Assembly: GCA_002493635.1 (NCBI GenBank)
Contig: DKZL01000075.1
Coordinates: forward strand, 63,574-127,573
Length of the DNA: 64,000 nt
From: Ruminococcaceae bacterium UBA7075
GTDB lineage: Bacteria > Bacillota > Clostridia > Oscillospirales > Acutalibacteraceae
Direction of reading: 5' to 3'
Both the position numbers and the translations under genes were made by a program. The notes under the pieces were generated by a model. The model ran no database searches. It saw nothing but the letters and a program-made list of their open reading frames with translations, and was not told the DNA's origin. Below, piece after piece: positions 35,747 through 44,507 of the stretch. How positions within the stretch are numbered: position 1 is the stretch's first letter; each line of letters opens with the position of its first letter.

Positions 35747-37022
35747 ATTGCTTTTTAAACGAATTTTGATTGCTGTACTGTCGATACTTGCAGTTGTGTA
35801 CGTTGTATATCTTCTTGTAAGTTCAAATTTCGATATGTATCCAACTGAAAATGCTGTTCAGGTTACTGTTAATGATACAATTCATTCAAATGGATTCATT
35901 ATTCGTGACGAAACAGTCATTGAAAACAGTTCAAGAGGTGTTCTTTCTTATTCTCTAAGTGATGGAGAAGCCGTAAAATCAAGTGGCGAAATTGCAAAAA
36001 TTTATTCAACCGACAGTGATGCCGCTGCTCAGTCAAAGGCAGATATTCTTGAAGAAAAGGTAAATTCACTAAAGAATCTCCAAAATGTTAACGCAGGCAA
36101 TACAACAGGCATTGATACTATCAATAATGATATAAATAACAGCATTGTATCATTTTATAATTTAGTTAATAATAACGATATTACAAAAATCGGTTCTAAT
36201 ATAAATTCGTTGATTACATCAATTAATCGTCAGCAGGTATTTACCGGAAAAGTCGATAATTTTGACGCTGAAATTGCAGAGCTTGAATCACAGATTTCAA
36301 CTCTGCGCAATACCTCAGGAAAAAGCATTGGCACAATTTCTGCTCCAAAGGCAGGATATTTTTCTGCACATTGTGATGGTTATGAGAATTCAATAAAATT
36401 TACTGATATTGATAAAATCAAGCTTAATGATTTAGAAAATGTAAAAAGCTCCGATGTTTCAAGTTCGGTTGCAGGCAAGGTTGTAAACGATGTTGAGTGG
36501 TATATAGCATGCAAGGTTACTGCTGATGAGGCAACAGAGCTTAACCTTTGGGACGGAGATGCGACAGTTCTGTTTTCAAACGCTTCATCCGAGACAATTC
36601 CTGCCTCTGTAGAAAGAGTATATCAGGAAACTAAAGATTCTGACGGTCTGTTGATTTTAAAATGTAATTATATGAATTCTGAGCTTATTGATACCCGCAA
36701 TGAACCTATTGAAATCGGTTTGGGTACATACTCAGGCTTAAGAATCAGTAAAAAGGCAATACACGATGACATTGTAACAAAAACAACTACTGATGAAAAC
36801 GGCAATAAACATACAGAAGAAAAAAAGGTACAGGGTGTTTATGTGCTTTATGGCAGTGAAATGAACTTCAAGCAAATTTCAATTCTCTATGCTGAAGATG
36901 ATTATGTAATTTGTGATCCGAATCCGAATTCGGATGTTTTATTTAACGGTGAAACAATATCGCTCTATGACAAGGTAATTGTGGAAGGAGAGGGAATGTA
37001 TGACGGAAAAGTTATTAACTGA
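35739..37022 (+). CDS. HlyD-like membrane-anchored protein of the division cluster
   Basis: A 427-residue protein with one N-terminal membrane segment (about 9-27, ILIAVLSILAVVYVVYLL) and an extracytoplasmic region that begins like a membrane-fusion adaptor (NGFIIRDETVIENSSRGVLSYSLSDGEAVKSG-type half lipoyl domain), then a helical stretch (about 95-190) and a beta-rich C-terminal half. No ABC transporter or outer-membrane partner is nearby; it is embedded between miaA and yggS-sepF, a recurrent place for this family in Clostridia. A role in envelope or septum assembly is inference. Overlaps miaA by 8 and yggS by 23 bases. Confidence 0.65.
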   Translation: MDKLLFKRILIAVLSILAVVYVVYLLVSSNFDMYPTENAVQVTVNDTIHSNGFIIRDETVIENSSRGVLSYSLSDGEAVKSSGEIAKIYSTDSDAAAQSKADILEEKVNSLKNLQNVNAGNTTGIDTINNDINNSIVSFYNLVNNNDITKIGSNINSLITSINRQQVFTGKVDNFDAEIAELESQISTLRNTSGKSIGTISAPKAGYFSAHCDGYENSIKFTDIDKIKLNDLENVKSSDVSSSVAGKVVNDVEWYIACKVTADEATELNLWDGDATVLFSNASSETIPASVERVYQETKDSDGLLILKCNYMNSELIDTRNEPIEIGLGTYSGLRISKKAIHDDIVTKTTTDENGNKHTEEKKVQGVYVLYGSEMNFKQISILYAEDDYVICDPNPNSDVLFNGETISLYDKVIVEGEGMYDGKVIN

Positions 37023-37713
37023 TGTTGAATATAATTATAAATTAATTACTGAACGAATTGCAGAGGCTGCTGAAAAATCAGGAAGAAAATATGAGGATAT
37101 TACACTACTGGCAGCAACGAAAACTGTTGAACCTGAAGTAATTAATTATGCGATTTCACTTGGACTTGACCATATTGGTGAAAATAAGGTTCAGGAATTG
37201 CTTTCAAAGTATGACAAGTACGATCTTGACAATGCTTCTCTTCAGTTTATAGGGCATTTGCAGACTAATAAGGTAAGACAGATTGTTGATAAGGTAGATC
37301 TGATTCAGTCAGTTGATTCAGTAAAGCTTGCGGCTGAAATTTCAAAACAGTCTTTAAAATTAGGTAAGACATCTGATATTCTCATTGAAGTAAATATAGG
37401 CAAAGAAGAAAATAAATCGGGTGTAATTCCTGAAAATCTTGAAGAATTACTGTATGAAATTTCAGAATATGACGGAATTTCTGTCAAAGGTTTAATGGCA
37501 ATACCGCCTATTTGTGATAGTTCACAGAAAATATCTGAATATTTTCATAAAATGCACAATATTTTTATTGACATATCGCAGAAAAAATTAGATAATGTTA
37601 GTATGAATATACTTTCGATGGGTATGTCTGCCGATTATTATGAAGCTATACTTGAAGGTGCCACAATGGTGCGGGTAGGCTCATCACTTTTTGGTGCAAG
37701 AATTTATAAATAA
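37000..37713 (+). CDS. YggS/PROSC-family PLP-binding protein
   Basis: A 237-residue fold-type III PLP protein (YggS/YlmE) that keeps pyridoxal phosphate and amino-acid pools in balance and has no known enzymatic turnover. The PLP lysine is in TLLAATKTV; HIGENKVQELLSKY, FIGHLQTNK and LSMGMSADY..AI are the other family blocks. I use the ATG at 37000, which follows GGAGAGG (36987-36993); an earlier TTG in frame runs through that site. Its place before sepF matches ylmE in Bacillus. Confidence 0.92.
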   Translation: MTEKLLTDVEYNYKLITERIAEAAEKSGRKYEDITLLAATKTVEPEVINYAISLGLDHIGENKVQELLSKYDKYDLDNASLQFIGHLQTNKVRQIVDKVDLIQSVDSVKLAAEISKQSLKLGKTSDILIEVNIGKEENKSGVIPENLEELLYEISEYDGISVKGLMAIPPICDSSQKISEYFHKMHNIFIDISQKKLDNVSMNILSMGMSADYYEAILEGATMVRVGSSLFGARIYK

Positions 37714-37732
37714 TTTTAGGAGGATAAATTTT

Positions 37733-38209
37733 ATGGCAGGAATAGTTGACAAGTTTAAGCGTATGTGGGATGCTCCGGATGACGAGTACGAGTATGAATA
37801 TGACGAGTACGGTTATGCAGATGAAGCAGATAATGATGGTTATGAGGAACCGGCAAGAGAACAGAGAAGCAGTGTAAGAGAAAGAAGTTTTGACGGAAGA
37901 AACAAAGTTGTAAGCATCAATGCTACAGCAAAGCTTCAGGTTGGAATTTTTAAGCCTGAAAGGTTTGGCGAGGAAACACGTACAATAGCTGATGAGCTTA
38001 TGAAAAACCACACGGTTGTACTTAATCTTGAGGACACCAATAAGGATATGGCAAGAAGAATTCTTGATTTCCTAAGCGGTGTTGCATATGCTAACGATGG
38101 CAAGATTAAGCGTGTTGCAACAAATACATATATTATTATTCCAAGCAATGTTGACCTTACGGGTGATGATTTGCTTGATGAGTTAGAAAACAGCGGTGTT
38201 TATTTCTGA
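37733..38209 (+). CDS. sepF: Cell division protein SepF
   Basis: SepF bundles FtsZ filaments and ties them to the membrane. The 158-residue protein has an N-terminal amphipathic helix (AGIVDKFKRMWD), an acidic Tyr-rich linker (DDEYEYEYDEYGYADEA) and the globular SepF domain (about 70-158: KPERFGEETRTIADEL, DMARRILDFLSG). ATG at 37733 follows TAGGAGGA. The 3' end overlaps ylmH by 14 bases; ylmG, which often stands between these genes, is absent. Confidence 0.95.
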   Translation: MAGIVDKFKRMWDAPDDEYEYEYDEYGYADEADNDGYEEPAREQRSSVRERSFDGRNKVVSINATAKLQVGIFKPERFGEETRTIADELMKNHTVVLNLEDTNKDMARRILDFLSGVAYANDGKIKRVATNTYIIIPSNVDLTGDDLLDELENSGVYF

Positions 38210-38945
38210 TAGGGACAAACTTTTTTGTTCAAAGCTTGATGATGCTGTTGAACTTTGTCTGACAAGGCAAAAGCCGTATTTCTTTTCATTTATGAGTGAA
38301 AGGAAACAGATTTTTGCAAAAAATTATTTGAAGTCTGTTTGTTTTGATAATTATGCCTTTTTTGGCGGTTATGAAAACAGTGAGCGAAAAGTGCTTGGCT
38401 TGTTTTTTGATGAGCCTTCTGAGGATGATTTTCCTGTTTCTCCGATTGCTTTTAAATTCAGAAAATGTGACAAATTGAGTCACAGAGATTTTCTTGGTAC
38501 TCTTATGTCACTTGGAATCGAACGTGAGGCTGTCGGAGACATTCTGATAGAAGACGGCAGATGTGTGACTTTTGTGAAATCTGAGTTAAAGGACTACATT
38601 ACTTCGCAGATTTTCAAAATCGGAAATGTCGGAATTAGTTTTGATACATATAATTCGGTTAATTTACCTTGTGGCAGAGGTTTAGAGGAACAATCATATA
38701 TTGTATCTTCACTAAGGCTTGATAATGTTGTTGCAGCTATTACAGGATTATCCCGGGAAAAAACCAAAACATTGATTTTATCCGGATGTGTTGGTGTGAA
38801 CTTTGTTCCTGAACAAAATGTCAGTCGGATTATTAAAATTGATACTACCTTGACGATAAGGGGAAGAGGTAAATTTATTTTAAATGACATTTCAGGGAAA
38901 ACAAAAAAAGGTCGTATAAAAATATCGGTTTTACATTATAGATAA
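38196..38945 (+). CDS. ylmH: YlmH-family S4-domain RNA-binding protein
   Basis: A 249-residue protein with a ferredoxin-like N-terminal part (about 1-170, FFGGYENSERKVLGL and HRDFLGTLMSLGIERE) and a C-terminal S4 RNA-binding domain (about 178-245, SLRLDNVVAAITGLSREKT). YlmH binds ribosome-nascent-chain-tRNA complexes in Bacillus and lies in the division cluster. The start is GTG at 38196, inside the end of sepF. Fifteen bases separate it from divIVA. Confidence 0.9.
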   Translation: MFISDRDKLFCSKLDDAVELCLTRQKPYFFSFMSERKQIFAKNYLKSVCFDNYAFFGGYENSERKVLGLFFDEPSEDDFPVSPIAFKFRKCDKLSHRDFLGTLMSLGIEREAVGDILIEDGRCVTFVKSELKDYITSQIFKIGNVGISFDTYNSVNLPCGRGLEEQSYIVSSLRLDNVVAAITGLSREKTKTLILSGCVGVNFVPEQNVSRIIKIDTTLTIRGRGKFILNDISGKTKKGRIKISVLHYR

Positions 38946-38959
38946 AGGAGTGTAGGTAA

Positions 38960-39673
38960 ATGCTTACAATTGATGAAATCAAAAATATCAGCTTTAGGAA
39001 AGCAACCTTGAGCGGCGGTTATAGAGCCGAAGATGTCGATGCTTTTATTGACGAGGTTATCGCTACTTTTGAGCAGCAGAAAAAAGAAAAGACAAACCTT
39101 GTTCATAAGATTGACGTGCTTGCTACAAGGGTAGAGCAGTACAGAGCTGACGAAGAAACTGTAAGAAATGCTCTTCTTGCTTCTCAAAAGGTATCTGACG
39201 CCTGCGTTAAAGAGGCAAAGGATAAGGCTGCAAAAATTGTCAGAGATGCAGAGAGAAAGGCACAGGTTCTTGTTGCAGATGCTAATAAGATGACAGCTAA
39301 GGAAAAGGAAAACTATCTTCAGCTTCAGGCTGATGCTGTAAATCTGAGAAGCGAGCTTATAGAGCTGTATAAATCTCATATTCAGTCAATCAGTGATTTG
39401 CCTACAGTTCAGGATTACGAAAAGGTTGAGGCAGAAATTGAAGATAAATATCCGACAGACGATATTCAGATTCAAGTAAATGAACCTGAAACTGAAGAGA
39501 CTGTTGCAGAGGTCAGTGATGTCGATACAGGCAATAGTGAGCCTGAGGAAACTGATGAGTATGTTAAGGAAGTTATCAGTGAGCCTGTTCACTCAAGAAA
39601 AACTTCTGCAAAAAAAGCAAGTAAATTTGCTCATCTTAAGTTTGGCGACAATTATGATGTTTCTGCTGAATAA
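38960..39673 (+). CDS. divIVA: DivIVA-family cell division/polarity protein
   Basis: DivIVA senses negative membrane curvature and recruits partners to septa and poles. The 237-residue protein has the N-terminal lipid-binding domain (ISFRKATLSGGYRAEDVDAFIDEV), a coiled coil (about 30-155) and an acidic C-terminal tail ending in a basic patch (SRKTSAKKASKF). Ribosome binding site AAAGGAG. Order sepF-ylmH-divIVA-ileS is the classical Gram-positive arrangement. Confidence 0.94.
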   Translation: MLTIDEIKNISFRKATLSGGYRAEDVDAFIDEVIATFEQQKKEKTNLVHKIDVLATRVEQYRADEETVRNALLASQKVSDACVKEAKDKAAKIVRDAERKAQVLVADANKMTAKEKENYLQLQADAVNLRSELIELYKSHIQSISDLPTVQDYEKVEAEIEDKYPTDDIQIQVNEPETEETVAEVSDVDTGNSEPEETDEYVKEVISEPVHSRKTSAKKASKFAHLKFGDNYDVSAE

Positions 39674-39703
39674 TAATAATTTAGATTTGGAGAGAGTAAA
39701 ATA

Positions 39704-42469
39704 ATGTCTCAAGATTATAATTCTACACTGAATCTTCCAAAGACCGATTTTCCGATGCGTGCAGGTCTTCCGAAAAGTGAGCCTGTAACTCTGAAAAATT
39801 GGGAAGAAGAGAACCTTTATGAAAATTTAATGAAATTAAACGAGGGAAAGCCGTTGTTTGTATTGCACGATGGCCCTCCTTATGCAAACGGCAATATACA
39901 TCTTGGTCATGCCCTCAATAAGATATTAAAAGATTTTATTGTAAGATACAAGAATATGGCTGGTTTTAAAGCACCTTATGTTCCGGGTTGGGATACACAC
40001 GGATTGCCAACAGAGCTTAAGGCAAGACAAAAAGCCGGTGTTGGTAATTCAGCTGAGATTTCAATAGTTGAATTGAGAAAGATGTGTGAAGAGTTTGTTA
40101 CCGGCTACATTGATGACCAACGCTCACAGTTTAAGAGATTAGGTGTAATAGGTGAGTGGGATAATCCTTACATTACTCTTAATCCTGAATTTGAAGCTGA
40201 GCAAATCAGAGTGTTTGCAGAAATGGCTGCAAAGGGCTACATTTATAAGGGTTTAAAGCCTGTTTATTGGTGTCCAGAATGTAAGACAGCTCTTGCAGAA
40301 GCTGAAATCGAATATGCAGAAGATCCTTGCCATTCTATTTATGTCAAGTTTAAGACTAAAGATGATAAAGGTGTATTTTCTGCAATGGGTATTGACCCAT
40401 CGAAGGTAAGCTTTGTTATATGGACTACTACTACATGGACTTTGCCTGCAAATGTCGCTATTTGTGTTGGACCGAGATTTGAGTATTCAGTCATCAAGAC
40501 AGGTGACGAATATCTCGTTATGGCTACTGATTTGTTTAAATCAGCTCTTGAAGTTGCTGAAATTACAGATTACGAGGTTGTAGCTACTGTAAAGGGAAGC
40601 GAGCTTGAATATATTACAACTGCTCATCCGTTCCTTGACAGAGAATCTCTTGTAATTGTCGGTGAGCATGTTACACTTGAAAGCGGTACAGGTTGTGTTC
40701 ACACAGCTCCGGGTCACGGTGTTGATGACTATAATGTATGTTTGAATTATCCTGAAATTCCTGTTATCTGCCCTGTTGATTCCAACGGTGTTTTAACAGA
40801 TGAAGCAGGTCAGTTTGCAGGACTTACTACTAATGAGGCGAATAAGAAAATTGCTTTATACCTTGACGAAAACGGCTCTCTCTTTGCTTTAAAGAAGATT
40901 GTCCATCAGTATCCGCATTGCTGGAGATGTAAAACACCTATCCTTTTCAGAGCAACAGATCAGTGGTTCTGTTCTGTTGAAGACTTTAAAGATGACGCAG
41001 TTAACGCTATTAACAATGTTGAGTGGATTCCTGCGTGGGGTCGTGACAGAATTACCAATATGGTAAGAGAAAGAAAAGATTGGTGCATTTCCCGTCAGAG
41101 AAAATGGGGTGTTCCGATTCCGATTTTTTTCTGCAAGGATTGCGGAGAGGCTCACATTGAAAGAGAAGCAATGATGGCGGTTGCTGATTTGTTTGAAAAA
41201 GAAGGCTCTAATGCGTGGTATAATCACAGTGCAGAAGAAATACTTCCTGAGGGTACAAAATGTAAAAAATGCGGTTGTACGGATTTTGAGAAAGAAAAAG
41301 ACATTATGGATGTCTGGTTTGACAGCGGTTCATCACATACTGCTGTTGTTAAAAAACGTGATAATCTTAAATTCCCTGCTGATTTGTATCTTGAAGGCAA
41401 CGATCAGTACAGAGGTTGGTTCCAGTCTTCTCTGCTGACGTCTGTTGCAACTACCGGCGAAGCTCCTTATAAGACTGTGCTTACTCACGGAATGATTCTT
41501 GACGACGAGTCCAGAAAGATGAGTAAATCACTTGGAAACGGCATCAGTCCGCAGGATGTTATTAAGCAGTATGGCGCAGATGTATTAAGACTTTGGGTTG
41601 CTTCAACTGACTATCAGACAGATGTACATATTTCAAATGACATTTTAAAACAAATATCAGAGTCATACAGAAAAATCAGAAACACTGCAAGATATATTTT
41701 AGGAAATATTTCTGATTTTGATCCTGATAAAGATATGGTTAATCTTGACAAGTTGATGCCTATTGACAGATGGGCGCTTGCAAAGCTTAACGAACTTCAG
41801 ACAAGGGTTAAGGAATCATATGATAAGTATGAATTCCACATTGTGTATCATAGCATTCACAATTTCTGCGTCGTTGATATGTCGAATTTCTATCTTGATG
41901 TTCTCAAGAACAGACTCTATCTTGAAAAGCCTGATAGTATTCAAAGAAGAGCTGCACAGACAGCAATTTATATAATTCTTAATGCAATGACAAGAATGGT
42001 TGCACCAATTCTTGCGTATACTTCTGATGAAATCTGGAAATTTATGCCTCATTCAGCAAGCGACAATGCAGATCATATTATTTACAATGAAATGCCTGCT
42101 CCTGTTGTTGTAGATGCAGATGAAGCATTTATGGCTTTCTGGGATAAGATTCACGAGCTTCGTGATGAGGTTAAGAAGTCGCTTGAACCTTTAATTAAGG
42201 AAAAGACTATAAAGGGTTCTCTTGAGGCCAAGGTAACACTTTCTGCCGGTGGCGAAAAGCTTGAATTTCTCAAAAAGGCTGAGCCGGAACTTACAGACGC
42301 ATTTATTGTTTCTGCTATTGAAATCATTGATAATAACGGCGAGCTTGAGATAAGTGTTGAAAAAGCCGAGGGTGAAAAGTGCGAGCGCTGCTGGACAATC
42401 AGCAAGACTGTAGGGCAGAGCGCAGAACATCCGACAATTTGTGCTCATTGTTGTGAAAATTTAAAATAA
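39704..42469 (+). CDS. ileS: Isoleucyl-tRNA synthetase
   Basis: IleRS charges tRNA-Ile. The 921-residue class Ia enzyme has the HIGH-type motif in GNIHLGHALNK (about residue 60), a CP1 editing domain (TWTLPANVAI, HTAPGHGVDDY), KMSKS in RKMSKSLGNG (about 604) and a C-terminal zinc finger (CERCW...CAHC). The presence of that zinc finger marks the bacterial type. No T-box leader lies in the 30-base gap after divIVA, so it appears to be expressed from the division operon. A perfect hairpin follows before lspA. Confidence 0.97.
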   Translation: MSQDYNSTLNLPKTDFPMRAGLPKSEPVTLKNWEEENLYENLMKLNEGKPLFVLHDGPPYANGNIHLGHALNKILKDFIVRYKNMAGFKAPYVPGWDTHGLPTELKARQKAGVGNSAEISIVELRKMCEEFVTGYIDDQRSQFKRLGVIGEWDNPYITLNPEFEAEQIRVFAEMAAKGYIYKGLKPVYWCPECKTALAEAEIEYAEDPCHSIYVKFKTKDDKGVFSAMGIDPSKVSFVIWTTTTWTLPANVAICVGPRFEYSVIKTGDEYLVMATDLFKSALEVAEITDYEVVATVKGSELEYITTAHPFLDRESLVIVGEHVTLESGTGCVHTAPGHGVDDYNVCLNYPEIPVICPVDSNGVLTDEAGQFAGLTTNEANKKIALYLDENGSLFALKKIVHQYPHCWRCKTPILFRATDQWFCSVEDFKDDAVNAINNVEWIPAWGRDRITNMVRERKDWCISRQRKWGVPIPIFFCKDCGEAHIEREAMMAVADLFEKEGSNAWYNHSAEEILPEGTKCKKCGCTDFEKEKDIMDVWFDSGSSHTAVVKKRDNLKFPADLYLEGNDQYRGWFQSSLLTSVATTGEAPYKTVLTHGMILDDESRKMSKSLGNGISPQDVIKQYGADVLRLWVASTDYQTDVHISNDILKQISESYRKIRNTARYILGNISDFDPDKDMVNLDKLMPIDRWALAKLNELQTRVKESYDKYEFHIVYHSIHNFCVVDMSNFYLDVLKNRLYLEKPDSIQRRAAQTAIYIILNAMTRMVAPILAYTSDEIWKFMPHSASDNADHIIYNEMPAPVVVDADEAFMAFWDKIHELRDEVKKSLEPLIKEKTIKGSLEAKVTLSAGGEKLEFLKKAEPELTDAFIVSAIEIIDNNGELEISVEKAEGEKCERCWTISKTVGQSAEHPTICAHCCENLK

Positions 42470-42478
42470 TTTACTTTT

Positions 42479-42510
42479 ACAAATCGGTGTGCTGATACAC
42501 ACCGATTTGT
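42479..42510. repeat. Perfect 12-bp hairpin between ileS and lspA
   Basis: ACAAATCGGTGT (42479-42490) and ACACCGATTTGT (42499-42510) pair around an 8-base centre. No T-run follows on either strand, so it is not a standard terminator. It ends 17 bases before the lspA ATG and could affect mRNA processing or stability. Confidence 0.7.
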
Positions 42511-42527
42511 AACTATATGGAGGATTT

Positions 42528-43013
42528 ATGACTTTTATAGCCCTTGCAGTCGGTTTGGTACTTGCTGTTGCCGACCAAGTTATAAAATATTTTATTACTG
42601 TTGATTTAAAACCCATAGGTTCAGTTACCGTAATAAATAATATACTTGATTTCACTTATGTTGAAAACCGTGGCGTAGCATTTGGAATGTTTTCCGGAAT
42701 GCGCTGGATTTTTATTGTGCTGACAGCTTTGTTGATTTGCGCTATAATTATTTATATGTTCAGGAAAAAGCCGAAAAGCAAGCTTTTTTATGCTTGTGTT
42801 GCGCTTATCGTCGGCGGCGGAATAGGCAACCTTATTGACAGAATATTTTACGGATATGTAATTGACTACATCAGTCTTTCATTTTTTGATCCGGTATGTA
42901 ATTTTGCTGATTACTGCATTACTGTCGGTACTGTTCTTCTTGTTATTTATGTATTGTTTTTTTCAAAAGACCTCAGTGGACAAAAGAAAGTAAAGGCGTC
43001 CGGTAATGAATGA
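42528..43013 (+). CDS. lspA: Lipoprotein signal peptidase II
   Basis: LspA cuts the signal peptide from prolipoproteins after lipid attachment, inside the membrane. The 161-residue protein has four hydrophobic segments, the VADQVIKYF and VENRGVAFGMF blocks, GGGIGNLIDR, and the catalytic aspartate pair D113 (GYVIDYI) and D128 (NFADYC). TGGAGGA precedes the ATG. It overlaps the pseudouridine synthase gene by 8 bases, as in many Firmicutes. Confidence 0.96.
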   Translation: MTFIALAVGLVLAVADQVIKYFITVDLKPIGSVTVINNILDFTYVENRGVAFGMFSGMRWIFIVLTALLICAIIIYMFRKKPKSKLFYACVALIVGGGIGNLIDRIFYGYVIDYISLSFFDPVCNFADYCITVGTVLLVIYVLFFSKDLSGQKKVKASGNE

Positions 43014-43923
43014 AAAAATTATAATATCCGAATTTCAGGGAATCAGGATTGATAAGTTTCTTGCAAATTCAGAACTTGATATTTCAAGAAGTTTAATTGC
43101 AACTCATATTGAAAAGGGCAATATTCTTGTAAATGGAAATAAAATTAATAAGAAGTATAAGCTGTTATTGGGTGATGAAGTCAAGATTAATATACCTGAT
43201 CCTGTCCCTTATGAAGCAAAGGCTGAGAATATTCCGCTCGACATTGTCTATGAAGATGATGATCTGCTTGTTGTAAATAAGCAGAAAGGAATGGTTGTTC
43301 ATCCTGCTCCCGGAAACTACGAGGGTACACTAGTTAATGCTTTGCTCTATCATTGCAAAGACAGTCTTTCGGGTATTAACGGAGTTATGCGCCCCGGAAT
43401 TGTTCATAGGATTGATAAAGATACAAGCGGACTTCTTATTGTAGCTAAAAATGATTTTTCCCATACATTTCTTGCTGAACAAATAAAAGAGCATTCTTTT
43501 ACACGAGAGTATGAAGCAGTGGTTGTCGGAAATATCAAGGATGAAAACGGCACTATTGATGCTCCTATCGGAAGAAACCCCAATGACCGTAAAAAAATGT
43601 GTATTACATATAAAAACAGTAAAAATGCCGTTACGCATTACTCTGTTATATGTCGATATAAGGGATATACACATATAAAATGTGTACTTGAAACGGGAAG
43701 AACTCACCAAATAAGAGTTCATATGGCGTCTTTGGGACATCCGGTATCAGGTGATACAGTGTATGGCATAAAAAATGAAAAAGTTGATTTTACAGGTCAG
43801 TGTCTGCATGCAAGAAAAATTGGTTTTGTACATCCGAAAACGGGAAATTATTTGGAATTTACAAGTGATTTGCCTGAGTATTTTCAACATTTTTTATATA
43901 AACTTGAAAACATAAGCAAATAA
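43006..43923 (+). CDS. RluA/RluD-family 23S rRNA pseudouridine synthase
   Basis: A 305-residue enzyme that isomerises uridines to pseudouridine in rRNA. An N-terminal S4 domain (about 12-75, RIDKFLANSELDISRS) precedes the catalytic domain with HRIDKDTSGLLIVAKN (active aspartate) and GRTHQIRVHMASLGHPVSGDTVYG. In E. coli the RluD relatives modify helix 69; the exact target here is inferred only from the family. Cotranslated with lspA. Confidence 0.93.
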   Translation: MNEKIIISEFQGIRIDKFLANSELDISRSLIATHIEKGNILVNGNKINKKYKLLLGDEVKINIPDPVPYEAKAENIPLDIVYEDDDLLVVNKQKGMVVHPAPGNYEGTLVNALLYHCKDSLSGINGVMRPGIVHRIDKDTSGLLIVAKNDFSHTFLAEQIKEHSFTREYEAVVVGNIKDENGTIDAPIGRNPNDRKKMCITYKNSKNAVTHYSVICRYKGYTHIKCVLETGRTHQIRVHMASLGHPVSGDTVYGIKNEKVDFTGQCLHARKIGFVHPKTGNYLEFTSDLPEYFQHFLYKLENISK

Positions 43924-43946
43924 ATTTCTTTTTTTAGAAAAAATAC

Positions 43947-43975
43947 TTGAATTTATTATTAATCTATGTTATTAT
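43947..43975 (+). promoter_or_regulatory. Promoter of rplS
   Basis: TTGAAT (43947-43952), a 17-base spacer and TATTAT (43970-43975). Transcription would start near 43982. Confidence 0.7.
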
Positions 43976-43981
43976 ATATAG

Positions 43982-44097
43982 GCATTTGATACCGTCGTTA
44001 CTCTCGACGCGGTTCAGATAACGGCACAGCCGTCATTTTGAAGCTGATAGTCCGCTGCTGTAAAGTAAGAATATCGGGTAATATTAGGAGGATTTTT
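43982..44097 (+). promoter_or_regulatory. Structured 5' leader of rplS
   Basis: The roughly 115-base leader has a bulged stem, ACC-GTCG with CGAC-GC-GGT (43991-44013), and a second hairpin ACGGC/GCCGT (44021-44033) inside a TTCA/TGAA outer pair (44013-44042). L19 leaders with autoregulation are known in Firmicutes; whether this one matches them needs a covariance search. TAGGAGGA (44085-44092) ends the leader. Confidence 0.5.
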
Positions 44098-44445
44098 ATG
44101 GACGCATTAAAAACAATTGCTGCTGGTTCAGTTAAAGAAACAACACCTGAATTCAGCATCGGTGATACTGTAAGAGTATCAGTAAACATTCGTGAAGGCG
44201 AAAGAGAAAGAATTCAGATGTTTGAAGGCACTGTTATTGCTAAAAGAGGTAGCGGCGTTGCTGAAACATTTACTGTAAGACGTGTAGCCTATGGCGTTGG
44301 TGTTGAAAGAGTGTTCCCGATCCATTCACCAAATGTTAAAGATGTTAAGGTTATCCGTTACGGTAAGGTTAGAAGAAGTAAGCTCTATTATCTCCGTGAC
44401 AGAGTAGGTAAGGCTGCTAAGGTAAAAGAGCAGATCCGCAAGTAA
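44098..44445 (+). CDS. rplS: 50S ribosomal protein L19
   Basis: L19 sits at the subunit interface of the 50S. The 115-residue protein has FSIGDTVRVSVNIREGERERIQ, GTVIAKRGSGV, TFTVRRVAYGVGVERVFP and RYGKVRRSKLYYLRDR pieces, all characteristic. The frame is open upstream into the leader, but TAGGAGGA fixes the ATG at 44098. It stands alone between its own promoter and a terminator; the usual trmD/rimM/rpsP neighbours are not here. Confidence 0.97.
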   Translation: MDALKTIAAGSVKETTPEFSIGDTVRVSVNIREGERERIQMFEGTVIAKRGSGVAETFTVRRVAYGVGVERVFPIHSPNVKDVKVIRYGKVRRSKLYYLRDRVGKAAKVKEQIRK

Positions 44446-44454
44446 TTAGTTTTG

Positions 44455-44482
44455 AGGGGGACTATATTTTAGTCCCTTTTTT
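44455..44482 (+). terminator. Terminator after rplS
   Basis: GGGACTA (44458-44464) pairs with TAGTCCC (44470-44476) around a short A/T loop and leads into TTTTTT (44477-44482). Confidence 0.88.
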
Positions 44483-44507
44483 ACTTTGATTCACGGTAGG
44501 TGAAATA

